Source: Gloeopeniophorella convolvens
Taxonomy: Eukaryota > Basidiomycota > Agaricomycetes > Russulales
Length of the DNA stretch: 64,000 nucleotides
Reading direction: 5' to 3'
Assembly (NCBI GenBank): GCA_022496205.1
Contig: WTXD01000055.1
Location: 105,692-169,691, forward strand
Part shown: one piece after another, positions 21,873 through 34,265 of the stretch
Numbering within the stretch: position 1 is the stretch's first letter
Layout of the letters: the number at the start of each line of letters is the position of its first letter
The notes under the pieces: generated by a model
What the model was told of the DNA's origin: nothing
The model's input: only the letters and a program-made list of their open reading frames with translations
Databases searched by the model: none
Made by a program: the position numbers and the translations under genes

Positions 21873-23777
21873 ATGTACCGCCTTCCCGACATCGACAGCC
21901 TCCAGTATGCCATGGCCCTGCAATCCAGGTATGTTGAAGAGGATTTGTTCCTCGCCGAGGAGCTCTCCCGCCTGGTCCAAGAAGCGGAGTGCACCTTCAC
22001 GTGCGACGCTTGCCGCCTACAGCATCCTGAAGACCGCACTCTCAGCCTCAGACCGTGCGGGCACTCTTTCTGCCCTGGTTGCCTGCGCGCGCACGTCATC
22101 TGCGAGTTAGATGACCGCCGCTTCCCTGTACACTGCCCTGCCTGCATTGGTCTACACACGAATGCTGAACATGGAGGTGAGTCTTCTCGGTGCCTTTGTT
22201 ATTGTAAGAAGCTCATTGAGCCCTCGAAGTCGTGACAAATGCAACGGTGCTGGAGCTCGGTATCTCAGACGAGCATTATGACGTTTGGGTCGAGCTGGAG
22301 ATGTCCCCAATCTCGGCAGTTCTGCATTGTCGAAAGTAAGGCTTCTGTTACTCGTCTTCAACCCTGGTCATTAATCACCTAGATAGATGCGGAAATTCAT
22401 CGTTCGTGGATCGCAGAGACGTAGAGGAGATGCCTACCCTACAATGTCCGCTCCCCGGATGTTCAAATGCCTGGTGCAAGCTTTGTCAGACGACTATTAT
22501 CGTTGGCGGTCCAAGGCATACCTGCAATGAACCCGTGGATGCCGTAGATCACTTCGCTGATCTCAAGTTGCTGCGAGACCGGATGCACCAAGAAAGGGAT
22601 CACAAACAATTAGCATACCAACTGACACATGGAACTTGTAGGTGCCGTTATCTGAACTCATGAATGAAGCTCACACGCTTCCCAGTGAGCACTCTCTCAG
22701 ATCTTCAAAGAGCGACGAACGAACTTTCCAACGATGCTGCCAACATTACCGTCAAGACAGAAGGATTCGCCGTCACGATCCCTACCTTCAAGGATGCGCT
22801 TTCCCGCACGATCAAAGTACCCGCGGACAACGCGATAGCATCTGTTGTACGGCTAGGTGACGCCGCACTACAGCTATCCGTCAATAGAATCACTCTCGCG
22901 ACCACGCGCGCTCTCGCCCAACGGGCTCAACGCGAATTCAAGTTTGTGCACGAACGTGCTCAGGAGGCGCTGCAGCTGGCCTCAGACCTCAATATCGAGG
23001 TCGTCTACTGGCGGACACGGGCGGAAGTCTGCATCCGTGGCCTGCAGGATTGCAAGACGCTCGCGGCGCAGCTCGCCCGCGGGGCCGAGCAGCAAGTCGC
23101 ACTCTCGCGACAACGCATCTCCGCCGCCGTGGCCGACTGTGAACGCGCCGCGCAGACCCATTCTTCTGCGCAGGACCGCCGCCGTCGGTATAAGAGAGCC
23201 GCCACGATCCGGTGCGTCGCTGCGTCTCCTGCCAGACGCCGACCATGAGGCTAATTTCACGGTGCGCAGCAACATCTTCACGTTGGGAATTGGTGCCCTT
23301 TTCGATATTGGCGGCCTGAGTGCGGCTGTCGAAGCAGCAGAGAAGGTCATGCGGACAGCGAGCCGTAACCGTGAGGAGGCGGCGTGGCACCAGGAAGACG
23401 CTCAGAGCGCGCTGAACGCGCGGCAGGACGAGCTGCGCGCGATCGACGGCGTCGCCACGCGGCTCGACGCGCTCCTGCCAGCATGTGAGCTTGCCCAGCG
23501 CACGCTCGATGAGTGCCGTGCACGCTTGGCGGACGGTGTGACGACCGCGTTCGACGTTAGCGTGTTCTTCGGCGGGCTCTCGTCGCGGACCGCCGCGTGG
23601 GACGTTATCACATCCGCCCCTGCACTTGCAGAGGCGGTGGTGAAACTCCAGCGGCTGCTCGATGCTGACACGCGCCTCACGGGGGCGTTCATCACCTCTC
23701 CGGAGGTGCTGAATGAGCCGCTGAAGCGTCTCGCGGAGAGTAACGTACCAATGGACGAGCTGTCTGCTCTGATGTAA
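21873..23777 (+). CDS. RING/IBR protein lacking RING2, fused to a helical C-terminal region
   Basis: Exons 21873-22176, 22230-22335, 22387-22637, 22686-23211 and 23270-23777 join in phase to 564 residues. RING1 is present (CDACRLQHPED, PCGHSFCPGC, CPAC), then LELGISDEHYDVW as in the RBR paralogue, then an IBR-like Cys set (CRKCGNSSF, CSNAWCKLC, HTC). Exon 2 has the same length (106 nt) as exon 3 of the RBR gene at 14134. Where RING2 should start the protein instead continues into about 350 residues of charged amphipathic helix (many Ala/Arg/Glu, such as AAVEAAEKVMRTASRNREE), probably coiled coil. The join is through a 48-bp intron (GTAGGT donor, unusual; CCCAG acceptor). Alternatively, the helical part is a separate gene starting at 22664. 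Without the RING2 Cys it could act only as a RING-type ligase or a non-catalytic partner. Confidence 0.7.
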
Positions 23778-24104
23778 CCCGACCTTGTTACAAACATCAT
23801 ATATACCATTCCACGAGTGTATTTGCATGAATCCTACCGAGCAACATGACGACACGACACGACACGACTAAACATACAGTGTATTGTAAAGGTACTATCA
23901 GGATGGCATCGCGGATGCCCGGCAATCCTAACAGTATCCACTAGTATTCACTCCAGCACTCCAGTCTCCAAGGATTGAAAAAAGGAAAACTTTGCATGTG
24001 GCCTGATTTGGCATGTTGGTCGTTCCTGCATATATTTTGGTTTCTTGGTGGTGATAGTTCATATTTATTTGTAAGGCCGTGATTCGAGGTTCGAAGTTGG
24101 ACGT
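23778..24104. other. Convergent 3' intergenic region
   Basis: 327 bp between two convergent genes. A small ACGAC-type repeat (gacgacacgacacgacacgac) sits near 23847. No gene is seen. Confidence 0.5.
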
Positions 24105-27100
24105 TCAGATATTGCGCTGCAAGTACACGTCGGTCGCATACTGCAGCTGGCCTGCAAACAGCGCGCGGTGCGGATCCGCATACACGGAGAACGCGGGCTC
24201 CGCCTGCATCCCGATTCGCGAGACACGCACGAGAACGTAAAAGTCCGTGCCGAGCTGGTATCTTTCCGCAAACGCAGACGCCTGTCCCAGCACACAAGTA
24301 AGCTTAGCTCCGGAGCAACCAGCCAAACCCAACGCGCACGCACCGTGAGCATCTGGTTCCGGCTCATGTGGAATGGCTCGCCCTCCTCCCCGCGCGTCGA
24401 TTTGACCTCGATGTGGTACCGCGGCCAGCGCCCGTGCCAGGCAGCGGCGCGCTCGGGGCCGAGCCACGCGGCCGTGAGCTGCCCACGCGAGTCGAGATAC
24501 GTGAAATCTGCATAGGCACTCCCGCGAAACCGCGTGAAGCCCGGCACGCAGTGCCGTAGCTCGCTGGTCCAGTTGTCTGGTCCGAAGTCGTCAAGCATAC
24601 GCACGAGCGTCCTGTACACCTGGGGGTGCATGCACACGGAATCAGTTGTGCGTATACAGCGAGGTGTGGATACGCACGTGATGCTCGCCCATGATCCCGA
24701 CCATATCCGTCTCCTCGTTCTGCATCGGCGCGTTGAAGTTCCCATATGGAGGTAGCACCAACGGACCCAGTGGACCTGGCACCATCTGCTGTCCGTTGAG
24801 GAACGGCTCTGCGTGCGCCGCGAGCCGACCCATGTCTCGCATGCCCCCGTTCTGCGCCAACGCAGTAGCGGGCGCCGGGGCAGGCGGAGGCGGAGGCGGA
24901 GGCGCGGGTGCGGGTGCGGGCGGTGGCTGGCGGAACTGCGAACGCTCCGTGACACCGACGTAGCCGGGCTCCCACGAGCGCTGGCGCGAACGCCCGTCCA
25001 TGGAGGATATTGACGACTGGGATGGTGACAGCGTCGCACGGCGCGGCGGCCTGGCGGGTGTCGCACTCAGCGGCGGGAAGTGCTGCGTATCATGGACAGA
25101 AAGTGTTGACGGGGAGGGAGACCGCGGCGCCTGGACGGGTGGCGGTGAGGGGCTTGGTGTACGTTGCGGAGGCGCTGCGGGCACCACGGGCACTACGGGA
25201 ACGTGGGGCTGCGAAATCGCCTGCAGCCACGAGCGGTCATGACCGTCATCTACGGCAAGCTCTTCAATGCCTTTGAGCCCGAAGAGACGGTCGACCATTT
25301 CGGTTGTTTGCGTGATGCACGTAAAGAGCCCTATCATATCGACCTCGAGCAGACGCGCGAGCGCCTCGCAGATGATCGGGTCGATTGAGTGGCCTCCTGG
25401 GCTGCCCGTGCGGCTCACAAATACTGTGAACTTGTCCTCCGTCTCCTGGACCGAAACCGGTTCAGGTGTGCTCTCGCGACAAACCCCGAGAGTGAGCGTG
25501 GTGTTGATCGACTCGACACCAATGACAGAGATATTCCTCAACTTGACGAAAAACGTGATCTGCTGCGAAGTAGGCTCTGCTTTCTTACTGTGGTGTACGA
25601 GCCTGCACAACGCATTACTGTCAGCGCCCGGATTAAGCACAAGGGCGTCAGAAAGCTCACCTTGCGATGTATCCAACCCTGCTCGAATACAAGTCCGTCG
25701 CCGCTGTGTCCAGGATACGCATGCCTTGAGGCACAGAACGTTTTGTCACCTCGGACTCCATGTAGCGCATGCGGTCTTTGAAGATGTCGGACTCCAACAG
25801 CGGGCGGATGCGCGAGATCGGTGTGGACTCAGGGAGCGCGAGCAACCCGACGCGTTCGCGGAACACATCGGCATACTTTCCTGCCTTGTCCGGGACGTAG
25901 AAGCCCTCCGCGGCGCGCAGCACGATGCCCTCGCCCGGCACGGACACCGGGAACGCGGCAATATCCGCAAGCGCCAGGAATGAGGTCGGCACGTTCGAGC
26001 CGCTCTCCGCGACGGCATCGCTGAGGTCGGCGAGGATGTCGGCGACATGCTCGCGCACGCCCGTCGGAAGAGCGCCATGCTGCCGCTGCGCGATCAAGCG
26101 CAGCTCGTCGACGAGCGCGTACGGTGGCGCGTTTGTGATGCCAAGCTTGCTGAAGAAGAAGTCGCTCATGCGCGGATACGTCCGGCTGATGATTGCCTTC
26201 GATGTCATCGACGGCGGGCCGTGCCAGAAAACGTCCACCTTGCGTAGCCAGACGCTCCCTAACTCGGCGTTGGCGTAAACAAGTATAATCGGGTACTCGC
26301 TGAACGCTTTTCTGTGTCCGACGTTCCAGCGTTAACCGCGACGTCTCCGCGCACAGCACCCGGACCCTCACCTGATCAGTGCTTCATCCTCGTGGAACCG
26401 CGCGTCGAGTTGCCTGTACGCCTCCTCGACAGGCTCGCGGTCCTTCTCTCCGTTTGCTTGCATATGCACGAGCCGATTGACGAAGTACGAGGCGCCAATC
26501 CGCATCACGACACCAAGCTGCGCGAGGAAGTCCCACCCGCGGTCCTCGGGGTCGTCGACAGGCACGCACGGCAACTCGCCCTCATGTTGCGAGAGAGCGA
26601 GCGCGGCGCGGCGCAGGTACAACGTATCAAGGCGGCGCCCATCGACCGACGTCGCGGCGAGCTCTTGCCGTCCGGACTCTGAGAGACGTGGACCGAGCCA
26701 CTGCCACCACGCGCGGAGTGACGCGAGCAGCGGACGGCCGGGTAGGGTGTGAGCGGACTCGGCAAATTCGGGGGCAAGATGGCCGTTAGGGAGGATGCGC
26801 GGGACTGCATTGACTCCAACATGGTCTCGTAACCAAGGAAGCCATTCTTTCTTGGCGTCTTCGTCGTCGCTATCGCCTTGGCCATCCAATGCAGTGAGAT
26901 AATCTGGGTGGAGGAAGCGTGCTGTGGGCGACAACGCGTCGCGCAAACGAAGTGCTCCGTCCTCGGCAGGTATGTCCAGGTACAACTCATCGCTTTGCGC
27001 GCCCACTCCGTGCTCGTCGACTAGCCGGAGCCTCGAGGCAGGCAGCATGTTATGCACGTTGCGGTGTTCGAAGAAAAAGCGTGCGTGCGTGACACGCGCA

Positions 27101-29032
27101 GCAATGGATCGCGGACCCGCGGCCTGAAGGATCTTGTTTGCAATGTAGACTGGATTCGGGGGCAAAACTCCGAGACGCAGAAAGAGTTGGTAGCGCGGAG
27201 AGAAGACTGAGATGCCATGAGCGATGCTCTGCAGACCCAGATCGTCTGGCACGTTCACCCCTGAGGGCGAAAACGTCAACGTTCCCGCCTGCACTGCGGC
27301 TGCCCAAGTCCCATCGCGTAGGGGGAGTATGTGCAACCCTGCCAGCTTTGCTGGGATCTTGATCATAGGTGTCTTCCGCGCAATAGCTAACATGCACGTA
27401 GCGACGGCATCGTGCCACGCCTCACTCTGCGAGTCGAAGAGCCGGGCCTTGTCCATGATGGCGAGGCTATCCAGGAACTGGTCTTCGGTCATATCGCACA
27501 CCCCAAGCCTTTGAAGATACCTCGCGTCGCCGAGAGCATCGTAGTCGAGCGAGAGATAGTATTTTCCCTTCGGGAGACTCGACTCTGGTATCAGCGGGGC
27601 GCCCCAGTCGTCGGAGAAGGCCGAAGGTACAGTGAGGAGCTGGTGTCCACAGACATAGGTGTCGTCGGAGGAGCGAAGAACAGACCGCGTCCAAAGTTCT
27701 ACGAATAACAGGTGTTCGATTTTCATGAAGAAACTGTCGGCGATGGCCTCTGGCAAGTATCGGAACCAAGTGTCGCGAAGCTTGGGATGCTGCAGGAAAC
27801 GTTCAATGGCGAGGATGAAGGCATCGACAACACTGTTCCGGAGTGAGATGTTCCACGGTCTGTCTTCTAGGATGTCTTCTCTGCTTGCGGAAGTGATGAA
27901 GTCTGCCTGTATGATGAACTTTTGGGATATAAGTGAGCACATATGCGCGTCTTCAGCAAGAGATATAGACACACATGGAAGCCATAGCAACGCAGCGGCA
28001 AGAACGCATGCACGTTCTGCCTCTCTAGCACGGGATCCTGTGCCTCCGTCACGGGGAATGCCAATACAATCTCGCTTTCTTTGATGTTTTCTCTCCCCGA
28101 CTGGCCCGTAGGTGTTTGCGCGACGTGCCGCACCAGAATGAACCTCTCCTCTTTGTGCACCCCGCCCTCGACGCGCTCTAGGCACGCCATGCCGTGTTCA
28201 GGGTCGTCGGTCCGGCGGACCTGGATTGAGGCGCCCGCGATGTTGACGCTAAGCGCACGCAGCTGACGCAGGAAGAGAAGCAATGTGGGGCGTACGTCGC
28301 GGAGCTGCGTGCTGAGCTCCGCGCCGCTCTCAGATGGGGAGAGACGGAGGTGAAAGGTGGTCCAGCCCGGCCGCACTGGATATGCTGAGCCATTCACGGG
28401 GGTAATCATGCCAAGCTGTTCATTGCGGTCGAAGTGGAAGATGTAGGGCCCTGAGGAGATGTGGACCTGGTCCGCGACGGTGAAAACAGACTTGAAGCCG
28501 ATACCCTTCTCGCCTGTATGCATATATGCGCATCATGAGGCGCATATATGCCGTCAATGTATGCTTCGGGGGTATGTGGCGAGGGAAAACGCACCGATGA
28601 AACCACGCGTCCTTTCGCGCTTTGTACTGGCGCCTATGTCACATATGGCATTCACGTTGGCGGCCGAAAACCCTTCCTCGTTACATTCGAACACCACTAG
28701 ACGGTCCTCGACACGAAGATGCAGAGCAGGGGCGACATTTGGGTTGTATGAATTATCGTCTGCGTTTTGTATGAATTCGAGTAAAAAGTGCGTCTTCTTA
28801 TTGTACAGGTCACTGGAGAGCCTGCGAGAGAACGACGGCAGATGGTTGGGGCCGGGAGTAAAAGCAAGGGCGGATGCGTCGCCACTTACCGCTCGAGGGC
28901 GCGCTCGAGCATACCGCGCAAGCCCCGGACGGATTCGCCTGACAGGGGACCGTTGTCGTCGAAGCCATGATGCGTACGAATCTCGCGAATCAGCTCGAGG
29001 GCATCGCCCGAGGAGACAGAAGGAACAGTCAT
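24105..29032 (-). CDS. NO VEIN-like protein: GHKL ATPase-like N terminus and DUF3883-type C terminus
   Basis: Eight exons (minus: 29032-28890, 28821-28595, 28513-27975, 27918-26372, 26311-25661, 25602-24678, 24619-24344, 24281-24105) give 1,494 residues with every phase closing. The N-terminal region has GHKL/sacsin-type ATP-binding motifs: N box EFIQNADDN, ICDIGAST, GEKGIGFKSVF and SSGPYIFHFD. A long helical body follows, then a Pro/Ala/Ser-rich linker (PAPAPAPPPPPPPAPAP) and a C-terminal domain with YHIEVKST, PFHMSRNQM and a final strand/helix block as in DUF3883. This layout is that of plant NO VEIN-type proteins and their fungal relatives. Molecular function is unknown; a chaperone-like ATPase coupled to a nuclease-fold-like C-terminal domain is inference. 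The ATG at 29032 is preceded by a pyrimidine-rich leader. Confidence 0.85.
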
Positions 29033-29414
29033 GGTGGGAGAAGAGTAGAGAGACGGGAAATTACATGGATAGCGAGGAATGCTATCGTACGGCGTGTTTG
29101 CAGCTTGCAGGCTGTGACGGCGGTGCACGACTCGGACCCCTATTCGACGCGGGCACGTGTCCATGTCACTGCTAGCGCTGTGATACCTTCCTTGTGGTAC
29201 CGCCCCAGGACTCCCGGGCCTCACCGCACCCACATATACCCACGCAACTACAGCGCCCAGCACCACCCAGTTCACGCCATTGTCAACAAGTAATGGACAG
29301 CAATGGTATTACGAAGAACGAGCGCATGATCAAAACATGTGTGCTGTGCGCACAGGTATATGGAAGACGACACAGAGCAATTGGCAATACAACAGAACAG
29401 CAAAACGCCGAGAA
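29033..29414. other. Promoter region of the NO VEIN-like gene
   Basis: 382 bp between the 5' end of the NO VEIN-like gene and the stop of the SDR gene. No coding segment is seen. Confidence 0.5.
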
Positions 29415-30805
29415 TCAGTACTTCTTCGTCTCCTCTTCCAGCCACGCCCAGAGCTTCTCGCCCACCTTCGGGTCGTCTGCAGCCTTGTTCGCCTTGCCCA
29501 GACGGGCCCAGGGAATCAAAAACTTGCCATTGTAGTCCGCCGCGGCCGGCGCAGTGGCACAGTACAATTGCGTCAGGGCGCCATACGGGGCAGGGTAAAG
29601 CATCCAATTCTGAGCGCGTGCACGATGGTTAGTTGTCCGGAGGTGGAGAATGCCTGCTGGTCACTCACGATGAGAGCACGCTGCCATCTCGGAGCGTGGC
29701 GCTGCAAGTCGGTTCGTAGGTTCCCAGGGTTGACGCTCGTCGACACGATCTTGTCTCCGTACCGCCGTGCGAGCTCCCTCGCCACGACAACGTTGCCCTA
29801 CAGATATTCCAACGTGAAGTCAAACAACCGGACGACGAAACAGATCAAGGAAAACGCACGAGTTTGCTCTTGCTGTACAAATCGAAAGTCGCGTACTTGT
29901 TTCGCTTCGGTCCATCGGCGAACGCGTCAAAGTCAAGACCATTCGTGAGATAGTTGGCAGACGACGATGTCGTCACGATGCGCGACTTCTCCCCGGTTGC
30001 TTCGGTAGCAGCGAAGAGCGCGGGCAGGAGGAGCTGCGTAAAGAGCCAGTGACCTGCGCACACGAACGAAGTCAGTAAGACCACACAGGAACGTGTCCGA
30101 ACAAGATTCCAGCAGTGCAGACGCACCAATGACATTCGTGCCGAATTGCATGTCATATTTCTGCGCTGTGACCTCCTCCTTGGGGACTATCATCACGCCG
30201 CTGGACCGCAAGCCCATATCAGCTGCGTACTTTCATGTGCAATCGAGAGTGAAACGCACGCGTTATTGATCAGGATGTGCAATTGGTTTTCCTTCCTGAA
30301 ACCACAGAAGACCGTCGGTCAGCACAAATCGAGCCCGCAACATTCAAGGCATGTATTGTCACGCGGAAGCGACGCGACGCGATACTCACGAGAGGAATTC
30401 TGCCGCTGACTTGCGCACGGAAATCAGGTCCGCAAGGTCGAGCTGCAGGAAAATCGCTTCGTTGCCCGTGTCGATCTTCAGATCTTCAATTGCTGCTCTC
30501 GCCTTGTCTGGCGTGCGCGCCGCGAGGTACACCTTCGCGTTGTGCTTCAAGAGCGCCTATACCGACAATTTCAGCAAAAACCCAGCAGTGGCAATCGCAG
30601 TCGATGACCACTCACCCGCACAGTCTCCTTCCCAACGCCGGTATTACCGCCTACGGCTGTTTCAGCGCATTCTTACCAAAAGAAAACAGCGTATACACGC
30701 ACCGGTGACGATGACAACTTTGCCCGCAAGGTCCGGGATGTCGTTGACGCCCCATTGAGGCTTCGGCGGGAAAGACTGCAACGTCGTAGAGATTATGCCA
30801 CCCAT
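29415..30805 (-). CDS. Short-chain dehydrogenase/reductase
   Basis: Eight exons (minus: 30805-30703, 30650-30616, 30556-30390, 30295-30260, 30200-30127, 30053-29860, 29797-29669, 29609-29415) give 310 residues with consistent phases. SDR hallmarks are the nucleotide-binding [11 protein letters not shown] (near residue 33), NNAG, a catalytic Ser in VTTSSSAN and the catalytic YSKSK. The N terminus and overall pattern (FGTNVIGHW, NPGN..TDL) resemble retinol-dehydrogenase or WWOX-like SDRs, so an NAD(P)H-dependent alcohol/ketone oxidoreduction is likely; the substrate is not predictable. The third intron is 94 bp and the fifth 73 bp; the others are 52-62 bp. Confidence 0.9.
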
Positions 30806-32096
30806 ATTCTTGGCTTGTCTGTGCAAAGGGGTTGGGATCAAAAGAAACGAGAGATGTTCATCTGTACGCTGGGAACGGCTTTGTTCTTATGGGCGAGACC
30901 TGGCGAGAAGACGCGTTGCCGGTAGCTTGCGTATTGCGTGCGGCCGAGCCAACCTTACGGATACGCAGCGTCCGCATCGAGCAGGGGCGCGCGCTCTGCT
31001 CACAAGACCTCCGTCGTACCCAGCCTGTCCTAGGCCCACCCAACGCGCAGCTACGACCAAGCTGCTTGTACTGCTCTTGAATCAACCAGAAAGAATACAT
31101 ACATGGCCGGAAGGGAGTATTCGGACAATTTCCAAGGGCGGCGGAGGGCGAATCTGCGTCGTCGGAGTCGATATTTCGATATATATGGTCTCCGAGTCGG
31201 TCGTCGGCACGTGCACTGATGTCAGCGCGTCGCCCTCCTGCCGAGTTCGGGCGTCGTTATTGCCTATCGCCGTTCTCTCGCTTACAAGCTCGAGTCTGTT
31301 TTTCGCCTCTCGCAGCCTGCACCGAACAGCAATTACATGCACTAGCCCTGATCCACATCAACGCTACGCCTTCGACTGTTTGGAATGCAGTCGCCGAGCT
31401 AATTTGGTACCATGCATCCCCTGTGGCGCCATTGCTTCGGAGTCCGTGACTGACTCGAGGTCAGGTGGCTCACTTTCATCTCTAGCCATCCCTTGATGCG
31501 TCTGTGTATTCCACAAGACGCAATGAGCGGCTGGCCGTGATCGGGACTGGCGAACAATACGCAATGCAGGCTGGGCGCGATGCTCCTAGCTGACGAGCAG
31601 CCCTGGACTAGACCTAGTTGTTTTCGCTTGCACTCCTTAATTTCCACCTGAACCACTTCTGATGGTTTCTGTGACCCAGTGAATGGATTCATGTGTTTTC
31701 TGACATGGTCTCAGTCGTTTCTGGTCGAGATCAGAATCCACGTGAATTCGTGTCTGGTGCTCAGTTCAAGACAAGCGAAGTCTGTAGGAGAAGAGCGTCG
31801 GAGAGGTCACCTGGCCGGATAGATCTTCTAGCTTGATGAACGCGGGTTACCTCTGAAGCTATACGACATTTTTCTCTTGACACGCTCGTAGGATGTTTTC
31901 TCTAGCCTGGCGCCCTAGGAGCACGCGATCCGCTGACATCCATCAGAGGTAGAGTCGGAATACGTGACTCTGAGCGGCTGACGACGGCCCAAATCACACT
32001 CTAGGACATATAATACTGTTCATTTGGCGGCGTACTCTCCATCACACCCCTGATCTTCTCTTGCTATTTGCATAACTGCTTTTAACACCTGCTATC
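30806..32096. other. Divergent intergenic region, 1.3 kb
   Basis: Upstream regions of the SDR gene and of the acidic orphan gene. TATAAT at 32009-32014 probably serves the latter. Other frames (30795-31496) lack recognisable products. Confidence 0.45.
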
Positions 32097-33164
32097 ATGT
32101 CTATCTACTCTGCTATTGTGAAGCTCGCTGTTAGGCTTGCTCACCTTAATGCGTCCCCTGTGGTGTCCGGACGAGGGCCTCATCCCTATGACGCTGCGTT
32201 CCGTGAGGAGCTCTTTGAGCGACTCCGCGCCGTCGAGACCCGAGACCGCTCCATGTATGGGGAGATGAAAAGCGTTGGGCTTCGGCTTGCTGGTTCGTAC
32301 GCCGCTGTCCTGTGCACCCTACTCCCATTCGCTGACCCGCCGGCGCTCACAGATAGGGCCAAGAAGCTGCTGACCAAACGCGCGCCGTGCCCCGCGCCGC
32401 CGGCGGTCTCTCCATCTGGCAGCTTCAATATTCCACACATCTTCATCACCGAGGACGTAGACGGACCGTTCAATCCGATCCGCCGGCGCGCTCGCGTCAC
32501 CCCCCACCGCGATGCGTGTAACGCTCCTACAGGCTACGACGCGGACTGCTCCCTCGAATCCGCGTTCGAGCAGGACTTCGTCTCAGAGCTCCTGGACCTC
32601 GACCTCGATCACGCCCCGACCGCCCTCAGCGCCATATGGGAAGACAACGAGAGCTGGGAAGAGTTTGCTGACGCGGACTTTGACGTTGCGTATGAGAGCG
32701 ATGATGGAGAACATTATGAGATCACCTATGTCTCCACTGGCACTCCCCCTCCCTTGAGTGACCCAGAACTAGCGGACTCAACGCTCGACGCAGACGTCTC
32801 CAATTGCTATGACACCCCGGCCAGTCCCTTCTCGGACTCCTCCTTCGACGTGTCGCCCGCCCATTGGCGCACGTCTCCCCCCGTCTCTCCCTTCCTCATC
32901 GCCCCGACCCCCTCCCTTTCGGATCCCTCAAGTCCCTCAAGCCCATCCGAAGACAGCAATAGCAACGGCCCGAACACCCCCGAAGAGCAAGATGAAGCGG
33001 CATGGTACTGCCACGAACCTGCGTCCTTCGAAGCCGAACTGCTCGCCGAATTCAAGGCGATCGCGACCGATGCCGGCATGCTCGATGCTGCTGCTGACGC
33101 CGACGATGACGAGTGGGACGAGCTCCGCGCTGCTCTTACGCGTCGGGTGGTCCGCGAGGCCTAA
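32097..33164 (+). CDS. Acidic, Ser/Pro-rich protein of unknown function
   Basis: A single intronless frame of 355 residues, not recognised. The first 80 residues are mildly helical. The rest is dominated by Asp/Glu (EFADADFDVAYESDDGEHYE) and Ser/Pro clusters (SPSSPSEDS), with an acidic helical end (DADDDEWDELRAALTRR). No signal peptide or membrane helix. It is supported as a gene by length, strong codon-position GC bias, TATAAT at 32009-32014 about 85 bp upstream and the pyrimidine-rich leader. It may be an intrinsically disordered regulator; this is inference. Confidence 0.6.
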   Translation: MSIYSAIVKLAVRLAHLNASPVVSGRGPHPYDAAFREELFERLRAVETRDRSMYGEMKSVGLRLAGSYAAVLCTLLPFADPPALTDRAKKLLTKRAPCPAPPAVSPSGSFNIPHIFITEDVDGPFNPIRRRARVTPHRDACNAPTGYDADCSLESAFEQDFVSELLDLDLDHAPTALSAIWEDNESWEEFADADFDVAYESDDGEHYEITYVSTGTPPPLSDPELADSTLDADVSNCYDTPASPFSDSSFDVSPAHWRTSPPVSPFLIAPTPSLSDPSSPSSPSEDSNSNGPNTPEEQDEAAWYCHEPASFEAELLAEFKAIATDAGMLDAAADADDDEWDELRAALTRRVVREA

Positions 33165-34265
33165 AGGTGCGTGGTCCTTTGGGGGAAAGCAGCAGTGCAG
33201 CGTACGGTGGTCGTGAGACGTGATGCGGCGTGCAAGCGGCTATGCGAGTGTGAGCGTGGGGGGTGGTGTCCTTCTCTAACACATGCGACGCGGCGAGAGA
33301 GCTAGATCCCGCAGATACGACACCAGGCCAAACGATCGAGATGCGGGGCACCCGTGGCGGGCATCGACGCGATCTTTCGGCCAGATCCTGACGTCTGTCT
33401 CGGCTGCGAGTCGCACCCGCAGCGTCCTTTCCCGCAAGATTGGGTAAGCCGCCCCGCCCACCACAATGGTCTGAGACTCCCTATGGCGGCTGACCAGTCC
33501 CCGTTCGAATTCCAGGACCTTTCCACGATGCGGCAATGCAGCGCGGCGGCCTTCGGCCAGGCTTCCGTCTGTGTTGTCGAGGTAGTGGCAGGTGTTCTCG
33601 ATCGAGCGTGCAAGGACGACCCACGGCCCATCATATAAGGTAAGCCCTATAGACTGCTGATCTCAATATGCCCTAGACAGTACTCGACGACACGGTAATG
33701 AAGGAGTTGGACTGGGTATGCGTGAGGCCGTATGCTTTTTCCCACTGGGTTTTTTAATGCAACGGCCGATGATCGCACGTGGTGGTAGTTGGTGGAAGGG
33801 GCTGCTGCGAGGCAAGAACAAGAGCAAGATCGCGACGCTCCGACGACGACGGGCAAGACGGTGCGACACGGGCGTCCTTGCCACACAACGTGTGTACAAC
33901 TAGCTCCAATCACTATTTAGGACACACAACTGACACCCTCCTGACACCCTCTCAGTAGCACCCGCACTCAAGGAATTCAAAACCGGTCCAAGTCCAGCAC
34001 GATCAGCACACGTGAAATCAACTGCAAGACCCAACGATCCGCAGCGCCCCAGGGATAGATAGCAGTAGATAGTTTTGCTTACGGTTATTCATCATTTCTC
34101 GGGCAAAGTCCAACATGTGACGTGTGTGTACTCTTGAGATATTCGCGGCGTGCACTCCATCGAGCAGCCTGATCGGAAACAAGACGTATTGTATAAGCGC
34201 AACAAACAACAGGCACACTATATGACAGCTGAGACTACGACGGAAGACCCGATGCGCGGTCCCAT
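33165..34265. other. Intergenic, no gene called
   Basis: Two overlapping open frames on opposite strands (33302-33634 - and 33354-33638 +) lack recognisable domains and splice context. They probably reflect high GC rather than genes. Confidence 0.4.

Noticed and set aside
22664..23248. Separate gene starting at 22664
   Set aside because: Its ATG lies inside a phase-consistent intron joining the IBR exon to the helical exon. Kept only as an alternative to the fusion.
33302..33638. Overlapping open frames on both strands
   Set aside because: No recognisable product, no splice signals and high GC; probably non-coding.
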